Shown piece by piece: positions 53,442-61,075 of a DNA stretch of 61,778 nucleotides (the first letter of the stretch is position 1; each line of letters opens with the position of its first letter). The stretch is from the NCBI GenBank assembly GCA_032251455.1, contig JAVVEG010000019.1:1-61778 (forward strand). Direction: 5' to 3'. The notes under the pieces were generated by a model. It had not been told where the DNA came from. It did not search any database and worked only from the letters and a program-made list of their open reading frames with translations. The DNA comes from JAVVEG01 sp032251455. GTDB taxonomy: Bacteria; Pseudomonadota; Gammaproteobacteria; Pseudomonadales; Pseudohongiellaceae. The position numbers were made by a program, and so were the translations under genes.

Positions 53442-56400
53442 CAATCGCTTTTTATCAACGTCTGCATTGGCCGGGTTGAAAGACTTCCAGAGAAAGACCG
53501 TGGAGTACGTCTTCAAGCGGCTCTATGGTGATGACTCGACTTCCCGTTTCCTGATCGCCGATGAAGTGGGTCTTGGAAAAACGCTTGTTGCTCGAGGCAT
53601 CATCGCCAAGACCTTGGAGCATCTTCAAGATGAAGTGGATCGGGTCGATGTGATCTATATCTGCTCCAATGCTGCCATCGCGACCCAGAATGTCAATCGG
53701 CTCAACGTTAGTGACAGCGAAGGTTTTTCAATCGCCACGCGGCTGACTTACCTGCCCAGACAGGTGCGGTCCCTGCGAAAGAACAAGGTGAACTTCATCA
53801 GCCTGACCCCTGGCACCGCATTCGACCATGCCCGCAGCCGAGGGGGGCATGCCGACGAACGGGCCATACTCTATCGGATGCTGTTTGACTTGCCCTTAGC
53901 GCAAAATGAACGACGGAGACGGTTGCGCGTCGGCCTGCTGAATATACTTCAGGCGACAGCAGGTAAGAAAAACTGGCGAGCCAAAGCCAAAAACCTTCCC
54001 GCAGTGGATCTGGATTCGGATCTCTCCAAGGCGTTCCGGCGGGCAGTCCTTGAAGATACCGAACTCTATGCAGACCTGAAGGAGGGCTGCGAACGCTTTG
54101 CCCGTTATCGCGACTACAGCAGAATCCCCTGGGAGGATTCCGAGCTGCGCTACAACCTGATCGGAAAGCTCAGAAGCAAACTGGCTTCCGTGTGCCTTTC
54201 CGCGCTTGAGCCTGATCTGGTCATACTCGACGAGTTCCAACGATTCAAGCACTTGCTGGACGGCGATGACGAGGCCTCCATGTTGGCGACTGCACTCTTT
54301 GAACATCCCGACGTTCGCGTTCTTCTGCTTTCCGCCACGCCCTACAAGATGTTTACCCTCGACCAGGAGACTGAGGAGGACGATCACTATCCCGATTTCA
54401 TCCGGACGCTGAATTTTCTGTTCAATGACTCCGGCAAAGTCGATGCGGTCAAAGGTCTCTTGTCAGACCATCGAACGACGCTTCACGCCTGCGCCAATGG
54501 CGCGGTATGCCTTCCGGGGAAAAAGACCGAACTTGAACAGGCGCTCCTGAAGGTAATGTGTCGAACGGAGCGGGTCGCCACGACCCGCGACCACAACTCG
54601 ATGCTGAGCGAAATTGAACGGGCGGCGCCTCTCAAACCGGCGGACCTGCAGCATGCGGCAACGGTTGACGCGGTGGCAGTCTGTGTCAAGGCCGGGGAGC
54701 CCATCGAATACTGGAAGTCAGCGCCGTATCTGATCAACTTTTTAAAACACTATGAGCTGAGGCATAAATTGGATGCCCAGTTGAATGCGCCCTCGGATGC
54801 GCTTCGAAAGGCTCTTTTATCGGCAAATGGACAGTTGTTGACGAAGGATAAATTTGAAGGTTATCAGACACTCGACCCGGCGAATCCGAGGATGCGCTTA
54901 CTTTTCGAAGACACGATTGATAAGGGGATGTGGCAGCTCTTGTGGATGCCACCGTCCATGCCCTATGTCGAACCAGGTGGCGCATACCGTGACAAGGATA
55001 GCTTGACCAAAGCGCTTGTTTTTTCCTCATGGAGCGCCGTTCCAGACGCTGTGGCATCAATCTGCTCGTACGAAGCCGAACGGCATATGATTGCCGGAAC
55101 GCCGGTTTCACACAGTGAACTGTATGACAAGATCAAGCCACTGCTGCGGTTTGCGGTAGCTTCGAGCGATAATCGCCTGACTGGTATGCCGGTCATTGCC
55201 TGGTTGCTGCCGTCGCCAACCCTGGCTACCAGGATTGACCCGTTTGAGATTGCGCTTCGTCATGGACGTGGACCTGTGAGCGTTCAAGAGTTGAAGGACG
55301 AGGTCAAGGCTGTTTGTCGCGGTTTGATCGAAACCCTGCCTGATGCCGGGGAAGGGACCCGGGCCGATGAGCGATGGTATTGGGCAGCGCCCATTCTTAT
55401 CGATTCCCATAACGGCCTGTTGGACTGGTGTAAAAGCGAGCTGGGATGGAGGTCCGCTACGCCAGACCACGAATCGGGCACCCGATTCAAAGATCACCTC
55501 GACCTGCTGGTCAGCATGGCAGCGGGCAATGTCCCGCTCGGCCCCCGGCCGGATGATCTTGTCGATGTACTTTGCGACCTTGCATTGGCCAGCCCCGGCA
55601 TATGTGCATTGCGGGCGCTTCGTCGTGTCGGTACCGAGCTCGATGCGTCCGATCCAAAGCTGCTGTCAGCCGCCGCCAGAATCGCGTCCGGCTTCCGTTC
55701 ACTCTTCAATATGCCGGAAACGATTGCCATGCTGCGGGGTTCTGGCGAGGACACCTATTGGCGGTTGACGCTTCAGTACGGTATCGATGGCAATCTCCAG
55801 GCTGTGCTCGATGAGTACGTGCATGTCCTTCTCGAGTCGTTGGGTTTACAGGAGCATTCGCCGGAAGAACAAGTAGCTGGAATTGCTGAATGCATTCAAT
55901 CAGTGCTGTCACTGCGCACTGCTCAGATTCGAATTGACGAGATAAAGGTCGCAGCGGATGGGTTTGTGGTTGACGATTTCAATACCCGCTGCCGGTTTGC
56001 GCTCCGGTTTGGGGATATTCGCGATGACAATAACCAGGCTCTTGTTCGCGCCGATTCGGTTCGGGACGCGTTTAACTCTCCATTTCGTCCCTTTGTCCTC
56101 GCTTCGACTTCAATAGGCCAGGAAGGGTTGGATTTTCACACATGGTGCCATGCGGTAGTGCATTGGAATTTGCCCTCTAATCCTGTTGATCTGGAACAAC
56201 GCGAAGGCCGGGTTCATCGCTACAAGGGCCATGCAGTCAGAAAGAATGTTGCGGAACGCTATGGGTTGAACGCGCTCTCTGGATCTCACGAGGGAGGTGA
56301 TCCTTGGCAGACACTCTTCCAGATCGCGTCCCAGGGTAAAACCAAGGGGTATTCTGATCTTGTTCCGTACTGGGTTTTCGAAGAAGGTTCTGCTCGTGTA

Positions 56401-56649
56401 GAACGCCGCATCCCGCTGCTCCCGTACAGCAAGGAGATCGGAAAACTCAAGCGATTGAAACAGGGGTTGGCGCTTTATCGAATGGTGTTCGGTCAACCGC
56501 GCCAGGAAGATCTGCTGTTCAGCCTGAGTCAAAATGGCAGTCATGGGATAGCGGATTTTTCGAACTGGTTGATTTCACTTCAACCCCCGGTGGATACGTT
56601 GTCCAACGACAATACACAAGATCCTACGTGCCATCCGCACAGGGACTGA
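53434..56649 (+). CDS. SNF2-like superfamily 2 helicase/ATPase
   Basis: A 1071-residue motor protein. Walker A is LIADEVGLGKTLVARG (about 41-56), Walker B LVILDEFQRFKHLL (about 263-276, a DEFQ-type box), motif III LLLSATPYKM (about 300), and the C-terminal motifs are ASTSIGQEGLDFHTW and LEQREGRVHRYKGH (about 920). The DEFQ/QREGRVHR pair is typical of SNF2-like helicases of prokaryotic defence systems. It has a long 400-residue insert between the two motor lobes. Starts 8 bases before the end of the PLD gene. A role in recognising or translocating on foreign DNA with the PLD protein as nuclease is inferred. Confidence 0.88.
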   Translation: MSSNRFLSTSALAGLKDFQRKTVEYVFKRLYGDDSTSRFLIADEVGLGKTLVARGIIAKTLEHLQDEVDRVDVIYICSNAAIATQNVNRLNVSDSEGFSIATRLTYLPRQVRSLRKNKVNFISLTPGTAFDHARSRGGHADERAILYRMLFDLPLAQNERRRRLRVGLLNILQATAGKKNWRAKAKNLPAVDLDSDLSKAFRRAVLEDTELYADLKEGCERFARYRDYSRIPWEDSELRYNLIGKLRSKLASVCLSALEPDLVILDEFQRFKHLLDGDDEASMLATALFEHPDVRVLLLSATPYKMFTLDQETEEDDHYPDFIRTLNFLFNDSGKVDAVKGLLSDHRTTLHACANGAVCLPGKKTELEQALLKVMCRTERVATTRDHNSMLSEIERAAPLKPADLQHAATVDAVAVCVKAGEPIEYWKSAPYLINFLKHYELRHKLDAQLNAPSDALRKALLSANGQLLTKDKFEGYQTLDPANPRMRLLFEDTIDKGMWQLLWMPPSMPYVEPGGAYRDKDSLTKALVFSSWSAVPDAVASICSYEAERHMIAGTPVSHSELYDKIKPLLRFAVASSDNRLTGMPVIAWLLPSPTLATRIDPFEIALRHGRGPVSVQELKDEVKAVCRGLIETLPDAGEGTRADERWYWAAPILIDSHNGLLDWCKSELGWRSATPDHESGTRFKDHLDLLVSMAAGNVPLGPRPDDLVDVLCDLALASPGICALRALRRVGTELDASDPKLLSAAARIASGFRSLFNMPETIAMLRGSGEDTYWRLTLQYGIDGNLQAVLDEYVHVLLESLGLQEHSPEEQVAGIAECIQSVLSLRTAQIRIDEIKVAADGFVVDDFNTRCRFALRFGDIRDDNNQALVRADSVRDAFNSPFRPFVLASTSIGQEGLDFHTWCHAVVHWNLPSNPVDLEQREGRVHRYKGHAVRKNVAERYGLNALSGSHEGGDPWQTLFQIASQGKTKGYSDLVPYWVFEEGSARVERRIPLLPYSKEIGKLKRLKQGLALYRMVFGQPRQEDLLFSLSQNGSHGIADFSNWLISLQPPVDTLSNDNTQDPTCHPHRD

Positions 56650-56694
56650 CTAAGAGTTATCTATTAGCTTTGATCCTGCACTTAATGTATATGC

Positions 56695-57585
56695 CTATTT
56701 TTTCCTCCAAGGAAGAATCCCGGTCAGTTCAGGTAGTAGCTCAGCATCGTAATCCTCGTCTTCACCAGATCGCTCATCATCTTTGCTGATTTTCCCCAAG
56801 GTCAGCAGTGATGCAGTTTGGCCCCACTTCGGCAGAGAAAAGCTTTCTTCCTCGCAGAAAAGTTTTCCAGCCACATCACTGGAAGACCACACGACCCCGT
56901 TATAACTTGCCTGAGCGAGAAGCTGGCCTGATGAAAGCAGGGAATGCACGCCGGATTGCCTGGGAAGGGGGAGGCCAATTGATATCCAGTACTGTAAATC
57001 TTGAAGGAGTTTCGATCTCGTCACATAGACGACTTGGCCATTCTCAGACAGCACATAGGCATGAAGGCCTGGTGATTGATCCGCAAAGCGTGAGGCGACA
57101 CAGAGCCTGGATGCTTGAAACTCCTCAGATAAGAAATCAACGGTCTCGATGCAGAAAGTCTCGTCTTCGATGTAGGGCTGGAGTAATGACCATGGCAACA
57201 AGCATTCTGCAGCGAAAATATCGCATGCAATCTCTTCGGCTGGGCGTTTCACATACGAACCTAGAGTGGGAGGCGAAGAGGGCTGATCATGCAACGAAGG
57301 CAGTTTTAAGTAGTCATGGGCTATTTCATGGAAGATGGTAAAGCGTTGCCGTTTCGGTTCATGATTCTTGTTAACGACAATGCGCTTTTTGCCTTTGATG
57401 ACTGCGCTAAAACCAGACTCGTCATCAGGCAAATCTCTGTATGAAATCTCAAAGCCCAGCGATTGGGCGACAATTTCCGCATCGACAGGAAGCGCAGTGA
57501 TCTTCCTGGAGCGGATAAGTTCTCTTGCTTTCAATTGAGCCGTTAACTTTTCCATGTCGGGGTTTTTCTCCTCAATCAAACTCAT
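56695..57585 (-). CDS. capP: ImmA/IrrE-type zinc metallopeptidase, CapP-like
   Basis: A 296-residue protein. The zinc site is FTIFHEIAHDYLKLP (His86, Glu87, His90), with the third ligand in AEEIACDIFAAECLLP (about 116-131). These are the ImmA/IrrE hallmarks: a peptidase that cuts its partner repressor. The N-terminus is a short helical region, the C-terminal half a GAF-like or sensor-like part with no firm match. It overlaps the repressor gene by 14 bases, divergent from the CBASS genes, exactly the layout of CapH/CapP in type III CBASS, where CapP is switched on by single-stranded DNA and cleaves CapH. Start at 57585 or the second Met at 57555 (with GAGGAG) are both possible. Confidence 0.78.
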   Translation of the reverse strand: MSLIEEKNPDMEKLTAQLKARELIRSRKITALPVDAEIVAQSLGFEISYRDLPDDESGFSAVIKGKKRIVVNKNHEPKRQRFTIFHEIAHDYLKLPSLHDQPSSPPTLGSYVKRPAEEIACDIFAAECLLPWSLLQPYIEDETFCIETVDFLSEEFQASRLCVASRFADQSPGLHAYVLSENGQVVYVTRSKLLQDLQYWISIGLPLPRQSGVHSLLSSGQLLAQASYNGVVWSSSDVAGKLFCEEESFSLPKWGQTASLLTLGKISKDDERSGEDEDYDAELLPELTGILPWRKK

Positions 57586-57940
57586 CGATAAACTTGATGA
57601 AACGAAGCCAGTCCTCTTTCGTAGTGGGGCGTTTGCCGCGGTTGCTCATGGTGGCTACCGACTGAAATGTATCCCAGGCAATATCGTGACGCTCTTCCAT
57701 GAGTTCACAAAGCTCATCAGGGATTTCAACATTGGCCAAAAGTGAAAAAATTTTCCCTTCTCGCTCGTTGAGGGAGAGAGCCTTGTTGAGTTTTGTGATT
57801 ATGTCCGGGGATGGGTTTGTATTCTCACCTTTTTCAAGCCTCCAGATATAGGCATGGTCAATGCCGGAGTCGTCCTCCAACTCTCGGAATGAGCGTTCCT
57901 TGGTCTCGCGTGCCCGTTTAAGGTATCCCCCGAAATTCAT
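57572..57940 (-). CDS. capH: XRE-type helix-turn-helix repressor, CapH-like
   Basis: A 122-residue protein with an N-terminal HTH: YLKRARETKERSFRELED, then GIDHAYIWRLEKGENTNPSP (about 5-45), and a helical C-terminal part probably for dimerisation and cleavage. Translated with the peptidase gene. By analogy to CapH it represses the CBASS promoter and its own. The three TGTTGT-N8-ACAACA sites between it and the CBASS genes are the expected operators. Assignment rests on gene order and domain type, not on sequence identity I could compute. Confidence 0.75.
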   Translation of the reverse strand: MNFGGYLKRARETKERSFRELEDDSGIDHAYIWRLEKGENTNPSPDIITKLNKALSLNEREGKIFSLLANVEIPDELCELMEERHDIAWDTFQSVATMSNRGKRPTTKEDWLRFIKFIDEFD

Positions 57941-57995
57941 TACTACCCCTCGGTTAAAAATAATGGATGCAAGCTCCGATCAGTGTAGTGTAAAG

Positions 57996-58136
57996 TGTTG
58001 TCTGAGTAAACAACAAGGTCAATCTCGCGTTCTGAAAGGTGATTGGCCTTTTTGCAACCCAAGGTGTTGTTTGGCTGCACAACAGCTCGATTTCCTTGGG
58101 TTTTTTGCTCAAAAAGTGTTGTTTGATCAAGCGACA
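57996..58136. promoter_or_regulatory. Three phased operator copies between capH and the CBASS operon
   Basis: Two perfect palindromes TGTTGT-N8-ACAACA lie at 57996-58015 and 58065-58084, and a third, with a degenerate right arm (GCGACA), at 58117-58136. Centres are 69 and 52 bases apart. All share longer flanks (RGTGTTGTYTG). The third touches the ribosome binding site of the first small gene. This is the natural binding array for the divergent repressor CapH. The spacer of site three (TTGATCAA) is itself a palindrome. Confidence 0.8.
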
Positions 58137-58147
58137 GGAGATCTGAC

Positions 58148-58324
58148 ATGTCGAAAAAGAGTGGATTTACCCCTGGTACCCCAGCTCCGCGGTCGGGCCA
58201 ATACCAGATCATCGGACCGCGAGGTGGTAAAGGGCCTGAACGGACGGTAACGCGGGGGGAGCCATTACCCCCGACTCCCGCCAAGGGTTCGAAGTACAAC
58301 CTGGTGGATCCGACCAAGCATTAA
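58148..58324 (+). CDS. YjzC-like small protein, first gene after the operators
   Basis: A 58-residue protein (MSKKSGFTPGTPAPRSGQY ... NLVDPTKH). The pattern G-F-x-P-G-x-x-A-P-x-S-G-x-Y, then a Gly/Lys-rich loop (IIGPRGGKGPERTV) and PLPPTP, resembles the YjzC family of tiny proteins from Bacillus (there FRPGQKAPNNGVYVEIG). No function is known for the family. AGGAG lies 8 bases upstream and the start follows the third CapH site by 11 bases, so it is the first gene under this control. A hairpin follows its stop at 58345. Confidence 0.7.
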   Translation: MSKKSGFTPGTPAPRSGQYQIIGPRGGKGPERTVTRGEPLPPTPAKGSKYNLVDPTKH

Positions 58325-58344
58325 GCGGTTCAAGTCTGGCTTTA

Positions 58345-58364
58345 CCCCCGGCGCAGGCCGGGGG
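58345..58364 (+). terminator. Strong hairpin after the YjzC-like gene
   Basis: CCCCCGGC and GCCGGGGG form a perfect 8-base stem with the 4-base loop GCAG, followed by AGATTTT. It could end most transcripts from the CapH-controlled promoter and leave only read-through for the CBASS genes, or act as an attenuator. About 280 bases remain before the CD-NTase start. Confidence 0.6.
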
Positions 58365-58426
58365 AGATTTTGGACAATTATCGCATATATGGGGTTGAAC
58401 TCTCCGATTATGCCCATATCTTGTGA

Positions 58427-58636
58427 TTGCTTTTAGCTGCCATTGCCAGACGTCCTGGAGAATTAGGGCGAAGAATCGACCCCAAAAGCGATGGACGGCG
58501 CATCGAGGCAGTACGTGAGAGGTTGCAAGTGCTGCCCCCTTCAGGGCACTACGTGAAACGGGATACCAATGCGGGCCGCCTCATGGACGTGAAAGCCAAC
58601 AAGGCACCTTCAAGGGTGCGGAAAAAAGAACAATGA
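58427..58636 (+). CDS. Small hypothetical protein just upstream of the CD-NTase
   Basis: A 69-residue frame from TTG 58427; a start at GTG 58522 (after GAGAGG) giving about 38 residues is also possible. The C-terminal half is GHYVKRDTNAGRLMDVKAN then KAPSRVRKKEQ. The R-D-T-x-x-G-R-x-x-D-V-K string is shared with short uncharacterised proteins seen next to other defence genes, in my memory; those usually continue KxPFKGVR, and one extra T after 58602 would restore such a tail here, so a frameshift is possible. Ends 11 bases before the CD-NTase. Confidence 0.45.
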   Translation: MLLAAIARRPGELGRRIDPKSDGRRIEAVRERLQVLPPSGHYVKRDTNAGRLMDVKANKAPSRVRKKEQ

Positions 58637-58647
58637 GGTAAGAAGCC

Positions 58648-59613
58648 ATGTCCCGAACCCATGTAGACCATAAGGATATCGCTAAGTTTGCAGAAGACAG
58701 GGTGGACCTGCCTGCCGACAAGGCAAAAGAATACCGCGAACAAGTTGGCAGGCTCAGGGACAAGCTGGAGGCCTACCTCAAGGAACATCCCGACTTTTCC
58801 ATCCGGAAAATGATCCTGTCGGGTAGTCTGGCCAAAGGCACTGCCCTACGTTCATTGAACGACATCGATGTCGCCTGTTACGTCAGCGGTGCCGATACCC
58901 CACAGAATGTCGCCAAGTTGTTGGAATACATTGCCGAGAAGCTCAGGAAAGCCTTCCCGAACTTTTCACCTGACCAAGTGAAACCGCAAACCTACAGCAT
59001 CACGGTTTCTTTCAAGGGATCGGGGCTTGATGTGGATATCGTGCCCATCCTCTATAACGGCGACCCCAAATGGTATGGAAACCTTGTCAGTCAGGATGAC
59101 GGATCTTTTCTGAAAACCAGCATCCCGCTGCATCTGGAATTCATACGCACACGAAAGAAAGCCCATGACAAGAATCTCGCCCAGGTCATCCGCTTGGTGA
59201 AATTCTGGGCTCGAAAACAAAAGAATGAGAACGAAAATTTCCGGTTCAAGTCCTTCATGATCGAGCTGATTTTTGCTCATCTGGCTGATCAGGGGTACAG
59301 TTTTTCGGATTATCCAGATGCTCTGCAACATTTCTTCACATACCTTGCCAGAACCAGCCTGACAGAAAAAATAATCTTCGAAGATTATTACCCGAAAACC
59401 AAGGTAGGTATTTTCCCCCACCCGGTGCAGCTCATTGACCCGGTGAATGAAGTTAACAACGTTTCCTCGCTGTACACCAAGTCTAACGTAGACGCTATTG
59501 TGCAGGCTTCTCTGGACGCGGGCGATGCCATTGATTCGGCTTTGAATGCAACAACGAAAGAAAAAACGGTGTATTACTGGCAAAAGGTCTTCGGACCAGT
59601 TTTTCAAGTGTGA
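58648..59613 (+). CDS. CBASS cyclic oligonucleotide synthase (CD-NTase)
   Basis: A 321-residue nucleotidyltransferase of the cGAS/DncV-like superfamily. The active-site motif is LSGSLAKGTALRSLNDIDV (Gly59-Ser60, Asp72, Asp74) and the third acid is in GLDVDIVPIL (about Asp130). It makes a cyclic di- or trinucleotide signal when phage infection is sensed. A C-terminal OAS1-like helical part follows (ARTSLTEKIIFEDYYPKTKV). Together with the HORMA and TRIP13-like genes it defines a type III CBASS. GAGGTAAG precedes ATG 58648. The product nucleotide cannot be told from sequence; clades with this partner set usually make cyclic trinucleotides. Confidence 0.9.
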   Translation: MSRTHVDHKDIAKFAEDRVDLPADKAKEYREQVGRLRDKLEAYLKEHPDFSIRKMILSGSLAKGTALRSLNDIDVACYVSGADTPQNVAKLLEYIAEKLRKAFPNFSPDQVKPQTYSITVSFKGSGLDVDIVPILYNGDPKWYGNLVSQDDGSFLKTSIPLHLEFIRTRKKAHDKNLAQVIRLVKFWARKQKNENENFRFKSFMIELIFAHLADQGYSFSDYPDALQHFFTYLARTSLTEKIIFEDYYPKTKVGIFPHPVQLIDPVNEVNNVSSLYTKSNVDAIVQASLDAGDAIDSALNATTKEKTVYYWQKVFGPVFQV

Positions 59614-59621
59614 GGGCAGGT

Positions 59622-60134
59622 ATGAGTTTTAGCACAACCATTACAGAAACGAAGGCGTTTACACTAACTCATGCCAAATACCTGGCCTCGAAAGTTGTGA
59701 CTGACCTCAAGCGCATTCAGCGCTTTTATGGCTCTCCGAGTGATGCCTGGATATCCTATTACGATCAGGAGATAACGGCGCTTTTGCATGCAGGCTATTT
59801 GAAAAGTGTGACCTATGGATTTCAGCGGGGAGATGATTTTATCGAGCCCTCTCTCATCTATACCTCACAAGCATTGATGAATAGTGGCGCGGACGATGAT
59901 CCTGGCCGGATTTTGCCTGGAAAAGACATCAGCAATGCTTCATTTGCAAGCTATCTGACGTACAGCGATGAATGGCACCGCTTGACCAGTGCGCAACAAG
60001 CCGAGTTTGAAAAGAATCTATATATCAAACGTTCTGGCGCACCTGCGCCGGGATATCGCGGTTATCTGGAAAGTGATTTGAATTATTCGTCTGGCGGCCG
60101 CGCCCTGGCAAGATCACAAGTGAGGAGCTCCTGA
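59622..60134 (+). CDS. cap7: Bacterial HORMA-domain protein (Cap7)
   Basis: A 170-residue protein of the bacterial HORMA family. The opening TKAFTLTHAKYLASKVVTDL, IQRFYGSPSDAWISYYDQEI and LHAGYLKSVTYGFQR, then DDDPGRILPGKDISNASF, match the CBASS HORMA pattern. It is thought to bind foreign peptides through its safety-belt C-terminus (YSSGGRALARSQVRSS) and, when closed, switch on the CD-NTase. ATG 59622 has GAGGGCAGG upstream, just 8 bases after the CD-NTase stop; a GTG at 59610 overlaps that gene. Stop overlaps the ATPase start by one base. Confidence 0.9.
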   Translation: MSFSTTITETKAFTLTHAKYLASKVVTDLKRIQRFYGSPSDAWISYYDQEITALLHAGYLKSVTYGFQRGDDFIEPSLIYTSQALMNSGADDDPGRILPGKDISNASFASYLTYSDEWHRLTSAQQAEFEKNLYIKRSGAPAPGYRGYLESDLNYSSGGRALARSQVRSS

Positions 60135-61075
60135 TGAGCGGCAAGCCCCCGATTGATGAGCTATTTGAAAAACGTATCACTTATCCGGATTTTGAACCCA
60201 AAGAAAGGCTTGCTGCGCTGGTGGGGCTGGATGACCAGATCGAAAGGTTGCAGAAAATATTGGGATTACTGATCAACCCCGCAGGCTTGAAGGCCTGGGG
60301 GAAAAAATACCATCCGGAGGCAAATCAGCTTTTGGATACCGTTCTGCGCCGACCTCCGCTGGTTGTATTAGCGGGTGATGTTGGCTCGGGCAAATCTGCG
60401 TTGGCCGAATCGATTGGGGATGCTGTAGCGAGACAGGAGAATATAGAAATCACTTTGTTTCCTATGAGCCTTTCAACCAGGGGGCAGGGCAGAGTGGGGG
60501 AAATGACGCAGCTTGTTTCCGCCGCTTTTGACTACACAATCGAAGCGGCACAAAAACTCGTGAGTAAGGATGGTTCCACTCGGGGAGGGGTCGTTTTGCT
60601 AATTGATGAGGCAGATGCGTTGGCCCAATCCCGGGAAGCAGATCAAATGCACCACGAGGACAGGGCTGGCGTTAATGCGTTCATTCGCGGAATTGACCGT
60701 ATCGCTACTCAGAAATTGCCTGCCGCTATCATCATGTGCACCAATAGGGTAGGTGCACTAGACCCGGCTATCAAGCGAAGGGCGGCAGACATTTTGACCT
60801 TTGTGCGGCCTTCAGACGAGCAACGAGGGAATATCTTGAGTCGGAGCTTGCTGCCATTGGGATTAACGCAACAAGACATTTCCAAATTGGTCAGCCTGAC
60901 TGGTCCGAATGCTGAAAGAGAATATGGTTTTACCTTTTCAGACATAACGCAGAGATTATTGCCTTCCATCGTCCTCGATGCCTACCCGGAACAGGCCATC
61001 ACAGCAGATCAGGCAGTGAGAGCAGCAGCGAAAATTGTGCCGACGGCGCCTTTCATTGAAGGACGAAAATCATGA
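60134..61075 (+). CDS. cap6: TRIP13/Pch2-like AAA+ ATPase (Cap6)
   Basis: A 313-residue AAA+ protein. Walker A is LAGDVGSGKSALAE (residues 79-92), Walker B VVLLIDEADALAQ (Asp158, Glu159), and an Arg-rich sensor part follows (VNAFIRGIDRIATQ, GALDPAIKRRAADIL). TRIP13-like ATPases in CBASS open the HORMA protein and so turn off or limit the CD-NTase in uninfected cells. Coupled to both neighbours by one- to four-base overlaps. Confidence 0.9.
   Translation: MSGKPPIDELFEKRITYPDFEPKERLAALVGLDDQIERLQKILGLLINPAGLKAWGKKYHPEANQLLDTVLRRPPLVVLAGDVGSGKSALAESIGDAVARQENIEITLFPMSLSTRGQGRVGEMTQLVSAAFDYTIEAAQKLVSKDGSTRGGVVLLIDEADALAQSREADQMHHEDRAGVNAFIRGIDRIATQKLPAAIIMCTNRVGALDPAIKRRAADILTFVRPSDEQRGNILSRSLLPLGLTQQDISKLVSLTGPNAEREYGFTFSDITQRLLPSIVLDAYPEQAITADQAVRAAAKIVPTAPFIEGRKS

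Noticed and set aside
56695..57940. Prophage repressor pair or HTH/ImmA toxin-antitoxin
   Set aside because: No other phage genes are nearby and the operators face a CBASS operon; CapH/CapP is the simpler reading, although a prophage origin of the pair remains possible.
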